Source: Hofstenia miamia
Lineage: Eukaryota; Xenacoelomorpha; Acoela
Direction: 5' to 3'
DNA: 64,000 bases
NCBI GenBank assembly: GCA_004352715.1
Contig: SCFE01000043.1
Coordinates: 1,835,037 to 1,899,036 of the forward strand
The translations under genes were made by a program, and so were the position numbers. Under the pieces are notes generated by a model that saw nothing but the letters and a program-made list of their open reading frames with translations, was not told the DNA's origin and made no database searches. Positions within the stretch are counted from its first letter, which is position 1; each line of letters opens with the position of its first letter. Below, one piece after another: positions 1 to 11,413 of the stretch.

Positions 1-2157
1 ATGATCATAACCTACACAATTTGTATATGTAATATATTATTGGATATTCAATAATTGTTCATGAATTGTAAACTTCTTGAGCAATTATATTTAGCTTTTT
101 ATTCAATTAACGCTATGAATTTAATGTTAGATGTAATGAGAGTAAAACCTTCACATTTTTTCAGTTTCTAATAGAGATAAGCAATTTAGATGCATTGCAA
201 AATCCTGTTGATATATATGCATTACTTCAAAGAACGAAAGATAATGCGTCATTGAAGTGGAGTAATTAGTTCACAAATCGCAATAAATTCAATTCATTTA
301 ATTCCAAATGATTTTTCTTAAATATTAATTTGCACTGCGTTACTTTACCACTAGAGGGCTTGTAAATCGTTGAATTGAATTTCGTCTAATGCATTAGACG
401 AAATATATTTTGCTGAAAAATCTTTATCCCGACAGATGGCACTCGCAAATGCTCAATATAGCTTATCTTAGTACATTAGGAAATATTATTTTGTGCAATT
501 TCTTCTAAAGTATGCACCATTTTTAAAAATAACTCTGAGGATATGAGTGTTAATGTCCTTAAGATTTCATAGAACCATTAAAGTATTCATTTACTGTGGT
601 AGTTTTTTGTACAATTCATGGCAGCTATTTGTCAAAAATCAATGATTTTTGAGTTAAATTTGAATATTACGTGCTGTGAGGAAACATTTTCAAAGATCAA
701 CTCTCGGCATTTGATTGGCTAGCACATGGCGAATCAATTTCACCCTGCATGGCTGGTAATTCAAATAGATTTTGGACGCGAAAGATTTTTAATTAAGGGG
801 TTTGTAACTTTTTCAATCTATACTTGTAGATAATTAAATTTTGCTCCATATGCTAAATTTGCACCAGAAGATATGTGCAGCAACCTATAAAATTCACGAC
901 TAAATAAGATGATAGAATTTTTACTAATTCATTTAGTTGATTTATTTTTTAAATTCTATATGCCTTGATACATTGAATTATTAGAAATCTATTTAGAAGC
1001 TATAAACACCCAGACCCTATTTTGAACATTCCTGTTTACAGAGTAATAATTCATCGCAACTAATTCTATATTTTGTGCGTCTAGACAAACATTCATACCT
1101 TTCAAATTTTAATCGCCTTTTCATTTCAGGTAAATTTTTTATTGCATTTTAAAACGTGTTCTATTGTATATATCATGTGAAGTAACATCATAGTATTGAT
1201 TTACTACTGTGTATATAAAAAGAAATATTTTTAAAAAAGCATGTTGATTACACGTTTTTTATAAGAAACCTACATGTAGAATCTCGAAAAATTAAGACAC
1301 TTTTGGAACTACATTATATGACGATTTTTCAAATAAGAAAGTTTTTTCATACATATTTACATTTCTTTTTATGTGGCAAAAGCTGTAAGCCATCATCGTT
1401 TATCTAAAAGAAGTGATTCTGTTAGAATATACATTAGCAATATTACTTTTAATATGACTACTGTATATGTAGTTGATATTTGTTGAGATTTTGTGTTGTG
1501 TTCGTACATATGACTACTGTATAGTTAATATTTGTTAAAAAAAATTTTTGTGCTGTGTTCATAATTAAGAAATTAAGAAATATTTAAAACTATATCACTC
1601 ATTGGATGAAAATTTTTATCAGAAATAATTAGAAACTGAATAAGAAACTTTTGGAACTAAAAACACCAAAAATTTTACCAAAATTAAGAAACTTTTAGAG
1701 CTAGCCCCTTCACCTAGCTTTTTATATAAAAAAAAGTGTATTTAATTAATCTTTCATCGATTATTTTTTGTAAATTATTTCTATTAATTTCGACCAATTC
1801 ATAAAACCTTTTTGTTTTGATTAAATAAAATAATCATTCAGAGGAATTTTTAAACAATTTATTAGCATTGTCACAAAGTTTGAATGGGATTTCATTGTCA
1901 GACTGTTTTTTTATAAATAAATTTATACATAAACCACAAAAACAATATGTGAATACAAATATTAATTTTTCCACACGGCTTTGTATTTTAATGATTGCAA
2001 TGGATGAAATTAATTTTAACCTAAGTTATATTGCTATTTTTATTGTATTATGGGTGAAATTTCTGCATGGGAAGGATATTACAGCCTATTCCCGCTGATA
2101 TTATAATTATGATAGAAGGCTCATTGTAGCTTTTGATTATAATAGAGGGCTAATGGT
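1..2157. other. Non-coding AT-rich stretch
   Basis: I see no convincing coding frame, RNA gene or transposon protein here. Short open frames such as the one near 1868-2098 are low-complexity and AT-driven. The only structure noted is a small imperfect tandem duplication at 1452-1561. Confidence 0.6.
1452..1561. repeat. Imperfect tandem duplication, about 54 bp unit
   Basis: Two adjacent units (about 1452-1503 and 1508-1561) both begin ATATGACTACTGTAT and end near TGTGYTGTGTTC. The second unit has an A-run where the first has TGAGATTTTG. No coding content. Confidence 0.6.
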
Positions 2158-3240
2158 TAAATATGCTGTAATTAAATTTTTAAATCATTAAAAATTAATA
2201 AATAATACTTTTCTAGTGCTAATTCATATTTAGTATTACTCTATGTTAGAATTAACACAATATTTGTTGCTGTAACTAAGCATTAAGGTATATTTTTAAT
2301 GAATTAGTCACTGGCATAAAATCAGATAGTCATTAGTATTGAATCACAGTAGTCCTTATTAATGAGTGCTTAATAATGCATATCTAGATGTAATTTTTTA
2401 TTTTAAAATGATTTAATATAGTTTTAAATCCATTTCTACAATATTCGCAATGTATTCTCTATTTATGATGCCCTACACACCATTATACCACATCAAAGTA
2501 GTCATTAATAAAAAATTACAGTAGTCCTATTTTATCTTTAATAACTGACACTTTTCTAGCCCTAATTTTTAATTTAAAAGCGGATTATGACAGTGCGATC
2601 TTGATATCTTCAATATTGGTTAAGCATAGAGGGGTTGATTATCTGTTTTTGCATTATTTCATTTGAAAGTAGTCATTAATTTTGAAACGCAGTAGTCCGC
2701 AAAAATAATTGATTAATGTGCTTAATATTACTTTTCTAGATCGGATTTTGAGTCTAAAAACTATTTGCATTAGTAAAATATTAATATCTTCAATATTAAT
2801 GGAGTACTCAGCAATTTAAAAGTGAAGATCGTCAAATTCGGGGCTATGTTATACAATAGTTGTCATTAAACTAAAAACATAGTAGTCCTAATCTATCAAT
2901 ACCAAATAGCACTTATCTAGGACTAATTTTTAATTTCTAAACGATTTAAGACATTCCGAAACCTATTATTTTCAGAGCATTGAGTCATTATTTATTGCCA
3001 GTACCCTATCTTGGATTTGCTTCATTTCAAAGTAGTGGCAAATAATTTATGAGAGGTGTATACCCTATGAACTAGTGATACAAAATAGATATCTAGCAAT
3101 ATTTTTCAATTTAAAAACTTTTAAAGTTGGTCCCAAATCAATATCTTTTATATTACAATAGCTTTTGAGGGGTACTTAATAAAGCTACTGAACTATCTTA
3201 GAGTAGTCATTCACTTAGTAGTCCTCATTCACAACTGTTA
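2158..3240. repeat. Degenerate tandem satellite, period about 172 bp
   Basis: The landmark GTCATTA (or a near match) recurs at about 2329, 2501, 2672, 2862, 3035 and 3206, giving spacings of 172, 171, 190, 173 and 171 bases. Each unit then has CAGTAGTCCT about 15 bases on, CTTTTCTAG followed by TAATTTTTAATTT about 50 bases on, and often ATATCTTCAATATT near its end. Units differ a lot, so the array is old. An earlier, weaker unit appears to begin near 2158. No coding frame runs through it. Confidence 0.75.
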
Positions 3241-3332
3241 AATCAGCCCTGTAGGGTCTTTTTATAGCTATATAGTGGTATTTTCTATGTATACATTCAA
3301 ATTATACTCGTTTTTCAGGTTCATGGGGTATA

Positions 3333-3420
3333 TTTTGACAAGGAGCCCTGTTATTATAATTTTTTTGACAGATGGCCTTTATTATAATGAAAAATTGACA
3401 GAGAGCCCTGGTTTATAATC
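3333..3420. repeat. Three 30-bp tandem units
   Basis: GACA followed by a GAGAGCCCTG-like block recurs at 3337, 3367 and 3397, separated by TTATAAT spacers. Similar blocks (ATAGAAGGCTC, ATAGAGGGCTA) occur at about 2110-2155 on the other side of the satellite, so the short repeat seems to flank the 172-bp array. Confidence 0.55.
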
Positions 3421-3445
3421 GATTTCTACTAAATTTTGTAATTCA

Positions 3446-3645
3446 TGAAACCTCCTCCACGCTTTCTATCCATTTAAAGCATCTTTACTCCTTCATTTGC
3501 TCCACTAAGCGCTATCCCGCCTGTTGGAAGACATCTTGGATTTCTCCGCTGTTAAAATCTAATCAGCTTCCCTCCTCGCAGGTCACGTCCTACCGCCCAA
3601 TAGCTATTCTATCTCGACTGTCTATCATCTTTGAACGCCTTGTTT
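3446..3645 (+). mobile_element. LINE family A fragment (pre-RT/RT start)
   Basis: The translated sequence and the DNA match the minus-strand LINE at 17700-19612 around the region just before the reverse transcriptase core (RYPTCWKTSWI, then the stretch around FERLVF). Only about 200 bases remain, with frame breaks. It ends abruptly at about 3645, where Ty3/gypsy sequence begins. A truncated relic with no expected function. Confidence 0.7.
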
Positions 3646-3650
3646 TATGG

Positions 3651-4803
3651 CAAGAACAGGAGGAACTGGACAACATTAAGGAAGAACTAGCGAAACTGCC
3701 ATCACTTAACACACCAGATTACAATGAGCAGTTTATATTAGATTGCGATGCAAGTAAGGTTGCCATAGGGGCAATGCTAGGACAGATGAAAAACGGAAAG
3801 GAGGTACCAATACAATTCTTCAGCCGCAAACTACGGGCAAGTGAAGAGAACTACAGATCCACCAAGGTAGAAATGTTAGCCCTAGTTGAGAGTATTAGAA
3901 AGTTCAGACATTTCCTGATCGGAAAAGAATTCCGAGTACGCACCGACAACAGCAGCCTTGCATGGCTAAAAAAAAGTTCTCGGGAGACAAATCAGGTATC
4001 GTATTCTGATGGATAGAGTACCTCAATGAATTTACATTCACAATAGAGCATCGAAAGGGCACCCTACATAGCAATGCAGACTTTTGGACGTCACTACCAG
4101 AATACCAGAGAGACGCAGAAAAGACAGACAGAGAAAAACAACAATTCCAGTTCCTACCACACAACCAATATGATGAGCTACCGGAGATTAACGTAGATAA
4201 GAAAGGGCAAACGGTATTACCAATCATGATAAAGGAAGAGATCTCTGAAAAGGAGATAATAGACAAACAGCAAGATGACGTGATCCTTAACGAAATAATA
4301 AGTAAATTGAAAGAACCTCGAGTGACTTTATCGAAGTTAACAGCAAGTTACTTCGAATGATACAAATGGAAAGTAAACCGAAATGGATTACTGTACGTCG
4401 AAGGTCAAAACAATAGAATTGCAATACCAGAGTATTTTAAAAGAGACCTTATACGGCGGATACACGAAAAAGGCCACCTCGGAATAACGCAGACAGAGAA
4501 AACATTTAATGGACGATTTATCACAACAGCAGTAAGGAAGGTAATCAAAGACATCATTAATAAATGCACGACATGTTTGTTACACAACAGTCAATGATTC
4601 CCAACACAGAGAGCACCGCTAGAAAAGATAATAGCCACACAACCGAACGAAATAGTCCATATAGACTTAGAACAACTATCAAAAGATAACGAGGGGTACC
4701 AATTCCTATTAGTGATGGTGGACAATTTCACAAAGTATGCGAGAATGATCCTGATGAAGAACACGACTGCGGAGACCACAGCAGAAATAGTAATGAAGGA
4801 ATG
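3651..4803 (+). pseudogene. Ty3/gypsy pol fragment: RNase H and start of integrase
   Basis: Translation shows the end of the RT thumb, then an RNase H domain with the catalytic-type block FILDCDASKVAIGAMLGQ, FSRKLRASEENY and RTDNSSLAWL. After a frameshift near 4005 come the RNase H tail (WIEYLNEFTFTIEHRKG), an HHCC-type integrase N-terminus (HEKGHLG then CTTCLLH) and the first part of the integrase core (VHIDLEQL, LLVMVDNFTKYARM). In-frame TGA stops lie near 4358 and 4597. The integrase stops after about 60 residues of its core, without the second and third catalytic acids, and the next long frame starts in another phase at 4801. There is no RT or gag upstream. It is a dead fragment, joined head to tail with the unidentified frame downstream. 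Confidence 0.88.
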
Positions 4804-6933
4804 GATACTGGTACTCAAGGCAGATTCAAGGGCAGAGATACAAATGGACAATCAGCCTCTTCACAGCTTAACTTTCCTTCCAGGGGATCACTTCGCCGAT
4901 TCGAGGGCGGTGAAACAACCGGAGTTCCAGGGGAAGGTGTGAGTGGTGGAAGAACCGTGGAGATCCGGAAGCGATTCAAGGCTGAAGGTATCTCCACCAG
5001 AACCACAGCTGGTCAAGTATCGCGGGTTGTAACTGATAGCCGATTCAAGGGCAAATCAGTTGACACCAGCAGCACAGGTTCACAGCCCATGGACTGTGAG
5101 CCGAGCACCAGCAGATTGCCTTTACGGATGAGGCAGATAGATATCTCCTCAGAAACAACATCAGAGCGTATGGTAAGATCTAGAGAGAGAGAAAAGCGAA
5201 TGTCTAAAATCAACGGGGAAATGTTGCACCCCTATTTCATGGCAACCACAAAAATGCAGCACAATGCGTTCGAGAAATTGTCTCCAGAAACAAAAACGTT
5301 AATTAGGAAAACTGCCAAAATGGAAGGAAGCATCTTGCCAATTCTATTAGATGCAGACAATCGGCCAAAAGTTAACGTATTAATCAGCTACCCACAAGAA
5401 TTAAACGAAACGATCGATAGGCCATACATGAGAAGTACAATTCATATGACGTTTAATGAAGATTTCACATTGGAAACAGCACAAGCACTCATGGCATACA
5501 AGGAACAGATAGCAAAAATCCCGGAGATAAATTTAGACAAAGAAAACTTAACGATCATACATGTGTTAAGAGAAAAGGAATACAATAAGAATCTACAAAA
5601 ACAGATCAACCAAACAGTATGGATGGCGAGAGTACAACAAACGAGAATAGTCATTATAGTGATGAGAGAAAATCTGGAAGAATTACCTCAATATCTAAAG
5701 GATTTGGTACTACGGACAGAAGGCTTCTTCCCATGGGAGAAGAAAGAATTCACAATCTCTGAGCTGATCCATTTTGATTTACAAATTGATTACTGGGCGC
5801 AGATATATGGAATCATGATAGACCATAGCATAGCAATAGACCTGTTCCAACAAACGAAAACAGTAGAAATGTTACAAGGAAACGAAGGATTAGAAAAAGC
5901 CATGACACTATTCATCAAGTGCAGCATGACGCAATGCCAAGAACATTTAAAAGAAATTCAAAACGTATGGGCTAACATGAAATTGCAGAAAAAGATAGAT
6001 GAATCATGGCCAGAAATCAAAATAGAGGCACCAGCACGTAAATACCACAAGACAGTGGAGATGGTATTGGCAGAGATCAATCGAGCATACGAGCTAAACA
6101 CAAAGAAGGATTTCCGTAAACTTATATTGGAAGAAAAGAATGCGCCAGAGATCAGATACAGGACATCTGCGTGGCTTTTAGCAATACTGCTCACAGAAGA
6201 TAAAGATCTCAGATTACCTATAGCAAGGAGCCAAAGAGTAAAGCTCACAAAGGCAAAGAAGTTTGAAATCGCGTTATCACCAATGAACACGCAGACAAAG
6301 AATTGGATGTTGAAAGGACACGTTGAAAAAATTGAATTGCCAGACAAAAACGAGAAACCATTACAGACGATGGAAAAACTACTAGGCAGGTTGATAACAA
6401 AGCATCACCCAATGGGAAGAATGTCGATAGTACAACTCGCAAACCTCACAGGCATATGCCCGAGTGAAATTCAGATATTTGAGGAGCCCATGCGAAAATA
6501 TATGTGGGGTGCAACATCGGAGACAAAATTGAAACAGCTGCAAACTCAACCTTGGTTAACCACAAAAAAGATTATTAAACGCAAACTAATACACACTGAG
6601 GAGATACGACAAGCAATAAAGCAGAAGAATGTACAACAGGAAATTGATGAGAATATGAAACGATATGCCAGAAACAGCCCGCGATGTACATTTACGAAAA
6701 TAATAAAAAGAGCCGAAATGCTAAAGAAAGGTGGAATAACAACGCCTGTAGAAATTTGTGGAATGGTGACGAAAACACAATTAGAGATCAGCAAAGAAGA
6801 ACAACTATTAACCTTGTCACAGTTGATACTATCCCTGAAAACACAAACAATGATTGACAGGATAAATATCAAAAAATGGGGAGACATGAGCCAAGACAGC
6901 ACGATCGAATGGATCGATATGGATGATGAATGA
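4801..6933 (+). CDS. Unrecognised 710-codon ORF of a dispersed element
   Basis: An uninterrupted 710-codon frame in AT-rich DNA full of stop codons elsewhere, so it was recently under selection. I do not recognise the family. Residues 1-100 are low-complexity (G, R, S, T rich) and carry four RFKG/RFEG-type motifs spaced about 25 residues apart. From about residue 115 the chain is Lys/Glu rich, probably mostly helical, and reads as soluble: I see no signal peptide, membrane span, CCHC knuckle, DDE triad or YxDD. It ends with the acidic TIEWIDMDDE. A second copy in inverse orientation at 62671-63991 is about 96% identical over the 212 residues I compared by eye, so this is a multicopy element, not a host gene. 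ATG 4801 is the first Met, but it lies at the junction with the truncated integrase; the true start may be elsewhere, for example near 5121. Confidence 0.6.
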   Translation: MDTGTQGRFKGRDTNGQSASSQLNFPSRGSLRRFEGGETTGVPGEGVSGGRTVEIRKRFKAEGISTRTTAGQVSRVVTDSRFKGKSVDTSSTGSQPMDCEPSTSRLPLRMRQIDISSETTSERMVRSREREKRMSKINGEMLHPYFMATTKMQHNAFEKLSPETKTLIRKTAKMEGSILPILLDADNRPKVNVLISYPQELNETIDRPYMRSTIHMTFNEDFTLETAQALMAYKEQIAKIPEINLDKENLTIIHVLREKEYNKNLQKQINQTVWMARVQQTRIVIIVMRENLEELPQYLKDLVLRTEGFFPWEKKEFTISELIHFDLQIDYWAQIYGIMIDHSIAIDLFQQTKTVEMLQGNEGLEKAMTLFIKCSMTQCQEHLKEIQNVWANMKLQKKIDESWPEIKIEAPARKYHKTVEMVLAEINRAYELNTKKDFRKLILEEKNAPEIRYRTSAWLLAILLTEDKDLRLPIARSQRVKLTKAKKFEIALSPMNTQTKNWMLKGHVEKIELPDKNEKPLQTMEKLLGRLITKHHPMGRMSIVQLANLTGICPSEIQIFEEPMRKYMWGATSETKLKQLQTQPWLTTKKIIKRKLIHTEEIRQAIKQKNVQQEIDENMKRYARNSPRCTFTKIIKRAEMLKKGGITTPVEICGMVTKTQLEISKEEQLLTLSQLILSLKTQTMIDRINIKKWGDMSQDSTIEWIDMDDE

Positions 6934-7011
6934 TTTCTGGTAGAAATAAAAGTAACAAAAGAGAAAAAAGAAATCACAGAAAGAAACTACCAGAGAATAT
7001 GAGAACAGCAG

Positions 7012-8112
7012 ATGGTCGCAACAATGAAATTGATGTTTACAGAAGCATTCACATGCACAGAGTTAGAAGAGCTGATGAAACCATTTAATCAGATCACGGT
7101 CGATGTTGAATGCATCACCTCTAAAGTCGACATCCAGGAGCATATATGGATGAAACAAAGCAAACAGGGACTCACACAATCATTTTGGGAGACAATCCCA
7201 GAATCAAGAATGAATTACCCCACCACCATCAGATTAGCAACGGCATCTAATACAAAGGGCACCTACACTGAAATTGAAAGACTCGTCAATACGAAGATCT
7301 TACTATGTACGCTGCCTACAATGATTTCAATACTGATGGTACTGCCTAGATGGCGACTCCTGAAAGAAGTAAAACCAGCAAAAACATTTCTACATGAATA
7401 CAAATCATATGTGAACTTGCAATGCAAAGCCATAGAAATGACAGAGCGAGAGGATTACAAGAGAACAAAAAAGATATTGTTAGATAATAACAACAAAGAA
7501 TGCATTTATATAGAAGGAACAATTACCCCAGATCAGCTATATACGAGGGGAAAAGTGATTCACATATAACTTAAAGAGTTAAGAGATGAGATAGAGAAAC
7601 ACCAGCCACGAGCAGTAATGTTGTTTTCGGGAGTCAATGATATCGTGTGGACTGATATGTGGGAACAAAAGTATTGCTACTATGATGTAACGAAAAGAGT
7701 TGAGATTGTTACCATGATGCGTATCGGAAAAAACGATCCCAGACAGATATCAGAACAAGAGGTATTGGACAATATGGTGCACACATGTAAAGCTGATGCG
7801 CAAATGACACTCTTGATAGCAATGAAAGGCATTCACTTGTATGAAAAATATTATGAAATCTTTTCACAAAAGATAAACGAACTAAGGGAGATGACACCTA
7901 TAGCAGAAAACATCAGAGAAACTAGATTCTTGAAATACGTGAACACTGTCACCACTGAACGCAAAGCAGTACTAAAGATGTCTAAACAATCTGAGTACGT
8001 GATGATTACATGGGAAGACCCTGTGGCGGAGTCATTGATCAGAAGAGCAGACACTCTCATACATAGGGAGCGGCCAGTGCTGTCCATAACGCAAGCTGAG
8101 GAGGGCGTGTAG
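7012..8112 (+). pseudogene. In-frame continuation of the unknown ORF, broken by stops
   Basis: This frame is in the same phase as the 710-codon ORF and is separated from it only by TGA 6931-6933 and TGA 7000-7002, with open, similar-looking sequence between. It is split again by TAA 7567-7569, after which it continues without phase change to TAG 8110-8112. Three stops without any frameshift over 3.3 kb suggest one ancestral protein of about 1,100 residues, or two ORFs in one phase. The last third contains RAVMLFSGVNDIVW, which superficially resembles block III (GxND) of SGNH/GDSL hydrolases. The Ser-bearing GDS block is not evident, so I do not assign that function. No membrane span is seen. 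Confidence 0.55.
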
Positions 8113-8414
8113 CATCATCCCAAAACAAATAGCTGCAGGAATAACGTCGAACGATTACAGTAATTAAAAAATAATTGTAAAAATTTAGTTAATGATTCTA
8201 TTCATTTTTGTAAGATGCAACTAAGCTACAATATTGTGCAAATTAAGAAAAACATGTTAGCTGATTAAGTAAAAATTTGACAAAGTGAAACAAGTGAAAT
8301 AACGCTTACAAATGAACAGCCATATTGGCAGACGAATTATTTGCAATTCAAAATCAGCAGGTACTTCTAAGATTTTAAATAAATAGCCGTGAATTTGATT
8401 AAAAAGTTGATGAA
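8113..8414. other. Non-coding tail of the unknown element
   Basis: AT-rich sequence after the ORF, running into an N-gap. It could hold the 3' untranslated region or part of an LTR, but no repeat partner is visible in this window, so the boundary is undetermined. Confidence 0.4.
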
Positions 8415-9169
8415 NNNNNNNNNNNNNNNNNNNNNNNNNNNNNNNNNNNNNNNNNNNNNNNNNNNNNNNNNNNNNNNNNNNNNNNNNNNNNNNNNNNNNN
8501 NNNNNNNNNNNNNNNNNNNNNNNNNNNNNNNNNNNNNNNNNNNNNNNNNNNNNNNNNNNNNNNNNNNNNNNNNNNNNNNNNNNNNNNNNNNNNNNNNNNN
8601 NNNNNNNNNNNNNNNNNNNNNNNNNNNNNNNNNNNNNNNNNNNNNNNNNNNNNNNNNNNNNNNNNNNNNNNNNNNNNNNNNNNNNNNNNNNNNNNNNNNN
8701 NNNNNNNNNNNNNNNNNNNNNNNNNNNNNNNNNNNNNNNNNNNNNNNNNNNNNNNNNNNNNNNNNNNNNNNNNNNNNNNNNNNNNNNNNNNNNNNNNNNN
8801 NNNNNNNNNNNNNNNNNNNNNNNNNNNNNNNNNNNNNNNNNNNNNNNNNNNNNNNNNNNNNNNNNNNNNNNNNNNNNNNNNNNNNNNNNNNNNNNNNNNN
8901 NNNNNNNNNNNNNNNNNNNNNNNNNNNNNNNNNNNNNNNNNNNNNNNNNNNNNNNNNNNNNNNNNNNNNNNNNNNNNNNNNNNNNNNNNNNNNNNNNNNN
9001 NNNNNNNNNNNNNNNNNNNNNNNNNNNNNNNNNNNNNNNNNNNNNNNNNNNNNNNNNNNNNNNNNNNNNNNNNNNNNNNNNNNNNNNNNNNNNNNNNNNN
9101 NNNNNNNNNNNNNNNNNNNNNNNNNNNNNNNNNNNNNNNNNNNNNNNNNNNNNNNNNNNNNNNNNNNNN
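8415..9169. other. Assembly gap (755 N)
   Basis: Run of N only. The 3' end of the element to its left is lost here. Confidence 0.99.
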
Positions 9170-9588
9170 GTTGCTTTAGTTAATCAAATCAACAAACACT
9201 TTACAACATTGAGTTTAAGTCAGTTATAACCTGAAGTGAGTACACACACTGAGCTAAAGTAAGGTTCACATAATTAGTTCCAATTGAGCTGAGACAGTGG
9301 GTGCAGTCATCGTTCAAGAAGAAGAGGAACTGTGCTGTGGTGATTGGCTTCAGGCAGTAGCCCATAGAAGAACTGAAGAGGAAACGTCACACATGGCTCC
9401 ATCACCTAAATAGTGATAATTAATATTCGATTAACTTAACTAGTTAACAAGAAAGGAAAATTTTGGCAGTTCGAGGATCTAGTAACTCCTCACCCGCAAT
9501 TTACTGAGTGATAATCATTAATAGTGATACACGGTGCAAATAGGCCAGGTGGAGGATGTTACACAAGGTTTTCATTCAAAGGCTGCAG
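9170..9588. other. Non-coding, possible LTR/leader remnant
   Basis: No coding frame. The string TTTTGGCAGTTCGAGGATCT near 9462 looks like the start of a retrotransposon leader or primer-binding region, but no flanking LTR pair can be shown. Confidence 0.3.
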
Positions 9589-10332
9589 TCACTCTTGATG
9601 ATTTGGAGTTGCCACAGTGGTTAATGTAGACACAGGCATCAAGGCAGATTGGGTAAATGTTGGACTACAGCTTACAAGAAAAGTTGCCAGTGAGGCAGAC
9701 TTAGGCATTACAGAATTTGGAAAGAGTGGTTTAGAGGCTTCTGTGAACTGGGAAGACACTATTTGTGCAACCTTATTGGTAAACTTTTCACTAAAGGCTT
9801 CCAGGTCTTTGTCCATTACAGCATGTGTAATGTAGTCAACTGAATTGGCAGGACTAGAAGGGGAGGTACTTTGGAATGAGAAGTTGTTGGCAGATCAGTG
9901 CTCTTAGATGCAAGATCATGAATTTGGATTTCTAGAGATGTGATAGCTTCCAGCATTCTTTGTTCCCTGCACTGATATTTGATGTGCTGGGCATTCAACT
10001 CAGTTTGCAGACTCAATGCATTGTTCACATTCCATTTGCATTGACATTTGCTGGGACAAAGACTCTTTCAAGTTTTCAATTTCTAATGTTTGAGCATTTA
10101 TGTCTGGTGTCTGAGCTTCATATCAACAAGAAGGGATTGGTGGAGCATTAGCAGTATTGAGGATTCATAGATGATTCACTGGAGAAGTTTGACAGGGGAA
10201 AGTGGGTAAAGATAAATTAATTAACAATCCAATTGCACAAGGGGTAATGTTCTGGCTACTAATGCTTGCATAGGGGATGCTCTGCACAGGAGTCCCAATA
10301 GGAGAAAAAACAACAGTACTACTAGAATCCAT
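9589..10332 (-). pseudogene. Gag-like relic on the minus strand
   Basis: Reading from 10332 down, a frame starts MDSSSTVVFSPIGTPVQSIP. It shows two in-frame TGA codons near 10160 and 10135, then a Gln/Glu-rich segment (KESLSQQMSMQMECEQCIES). It continues after frameshifts as a coiled-coil-like piece (LNAQHIKYQCREQRMLEAI) and a third piece (MDKDLEAFSEKFTNKVAQIV). The composition and the primer-binding-like site 250 bases upstream suggest the N-terminal part of a retrotransposon gag. No capsid or zinc-knuckle block is present, so the assignment is tentative. Confidence 0.35.
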
Positions 10333-10584
10333 GGCTTAAAACAAAAGTAAAGAAACCAAGAACTTTCAGAAAAATCCATCACAATTGGGGAGCACATTCA
10401 AAAATCAAGCAACAACAATAGTTACCAGAACAGAAGCAATTAGGCAGTATGGCAGACAAATATGAAGAGTACTTGGTAACAAATCTAACATGCAAAAACA
10501 GAAAGAAAAAATAGAATAGAAAATAAAAGAACTAAAACAAGCAAGTTAAGAACTTTGGGGGAGCATAGATCAGTGGCAGTTCAA

Positions 10585-10603
10585 GATCAAGTCAGTGTCA
10601 CCA
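10585..10603 (-). promoter_or_regulatory. Possible primer-binding site beside an LTR end
   Basis: On the minus strand, CTACA (a typical LTR end) is followed directly by TGGTGACACTGACTTGATC, the usual layout of LTR then tRNA primer-binding site. The gag-like frame begins 250 bases downstream. No second LTR is visible, so this is inference from layout. Confidence 0.35.
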
Positions 10604-11108
10604 TGTAGAATCAGGGGTGTGAACTAGGGTGAACAGCACTGAGGAACTTAATGTCACAGCAGAAGGTTGCAAGAGAGCCATCTTGTAGAATGGCCCTGAT
10701 TCTAATGAAAAATAAGCAAATAGAAAAACATTGGTAATTCATCCAAATAACTAGTAAGTTGTTCTCTTATCTCTCAGCTCAGGTAATAATAGCATGTAAT
10801 TACCATGCACTTGGGCTAGCCAACACCATAATATTGTCACAGTGTAAAAATTATAGGTGTCTGTTTGTGTTGCATCTAAAAAGGCAAAGTCTTATAACTT
10901 ACATGTAGCCATATCCTAATGTAGTCCACTATTTGGGCTGCTATTGTCTAGAAACTAGTTGCATCCCCAGTTCAGAAGAGTGACTCCCAAATTGTTGCCA
11001 GAACTTAAGCAATTATAATCACAACCATCAGGTTAAATATAATAGTGGTAAAGACAAAGTAAGCACAGCTTCATGTGAGAATTAAAAGAAAATGGGCACT
11101 ATTTCCCC
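10604..11108. other. Non-coding, possible LTR remnant
   Basis: If the primer-binding-like site is real, an LTR of the gag relic would start at 10604 (TGTAGAATCAGGG). Its far end cannot be placed. No coding frame. Confidence 0.3.
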
Positions 11109-11369
11109 AGGGTGGTATGCTAAATCACCTATCTATCTCACTAAAAGCCAGTAACTGTTGGTGGGAGGATGGTCATAATTATTTGTCAAATAGAAACAAT
11201 ATATGTTATCTTATTATATTTTAAAATTTGACCTTAATGTATGTGGGAAGTCCTTTTAAATTATTGTTATCAATATAAGAAAAAAGCAAAACCTTTATAC
11301 AGTTGCATTGCTAAACAAAACATTTCAAGTCACTACATTTTTCAATATGGAATTCAAATAATTATTAAC

Positions 11370-11413
<44 letters not shown>

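Noticed and set aside
9453-9480. Primer-binding-like TTTTGGCAGTTCGAGGATCT
   Set aside because: No LTR end (CA) directly before it and no LTR partner; kept only as a note.
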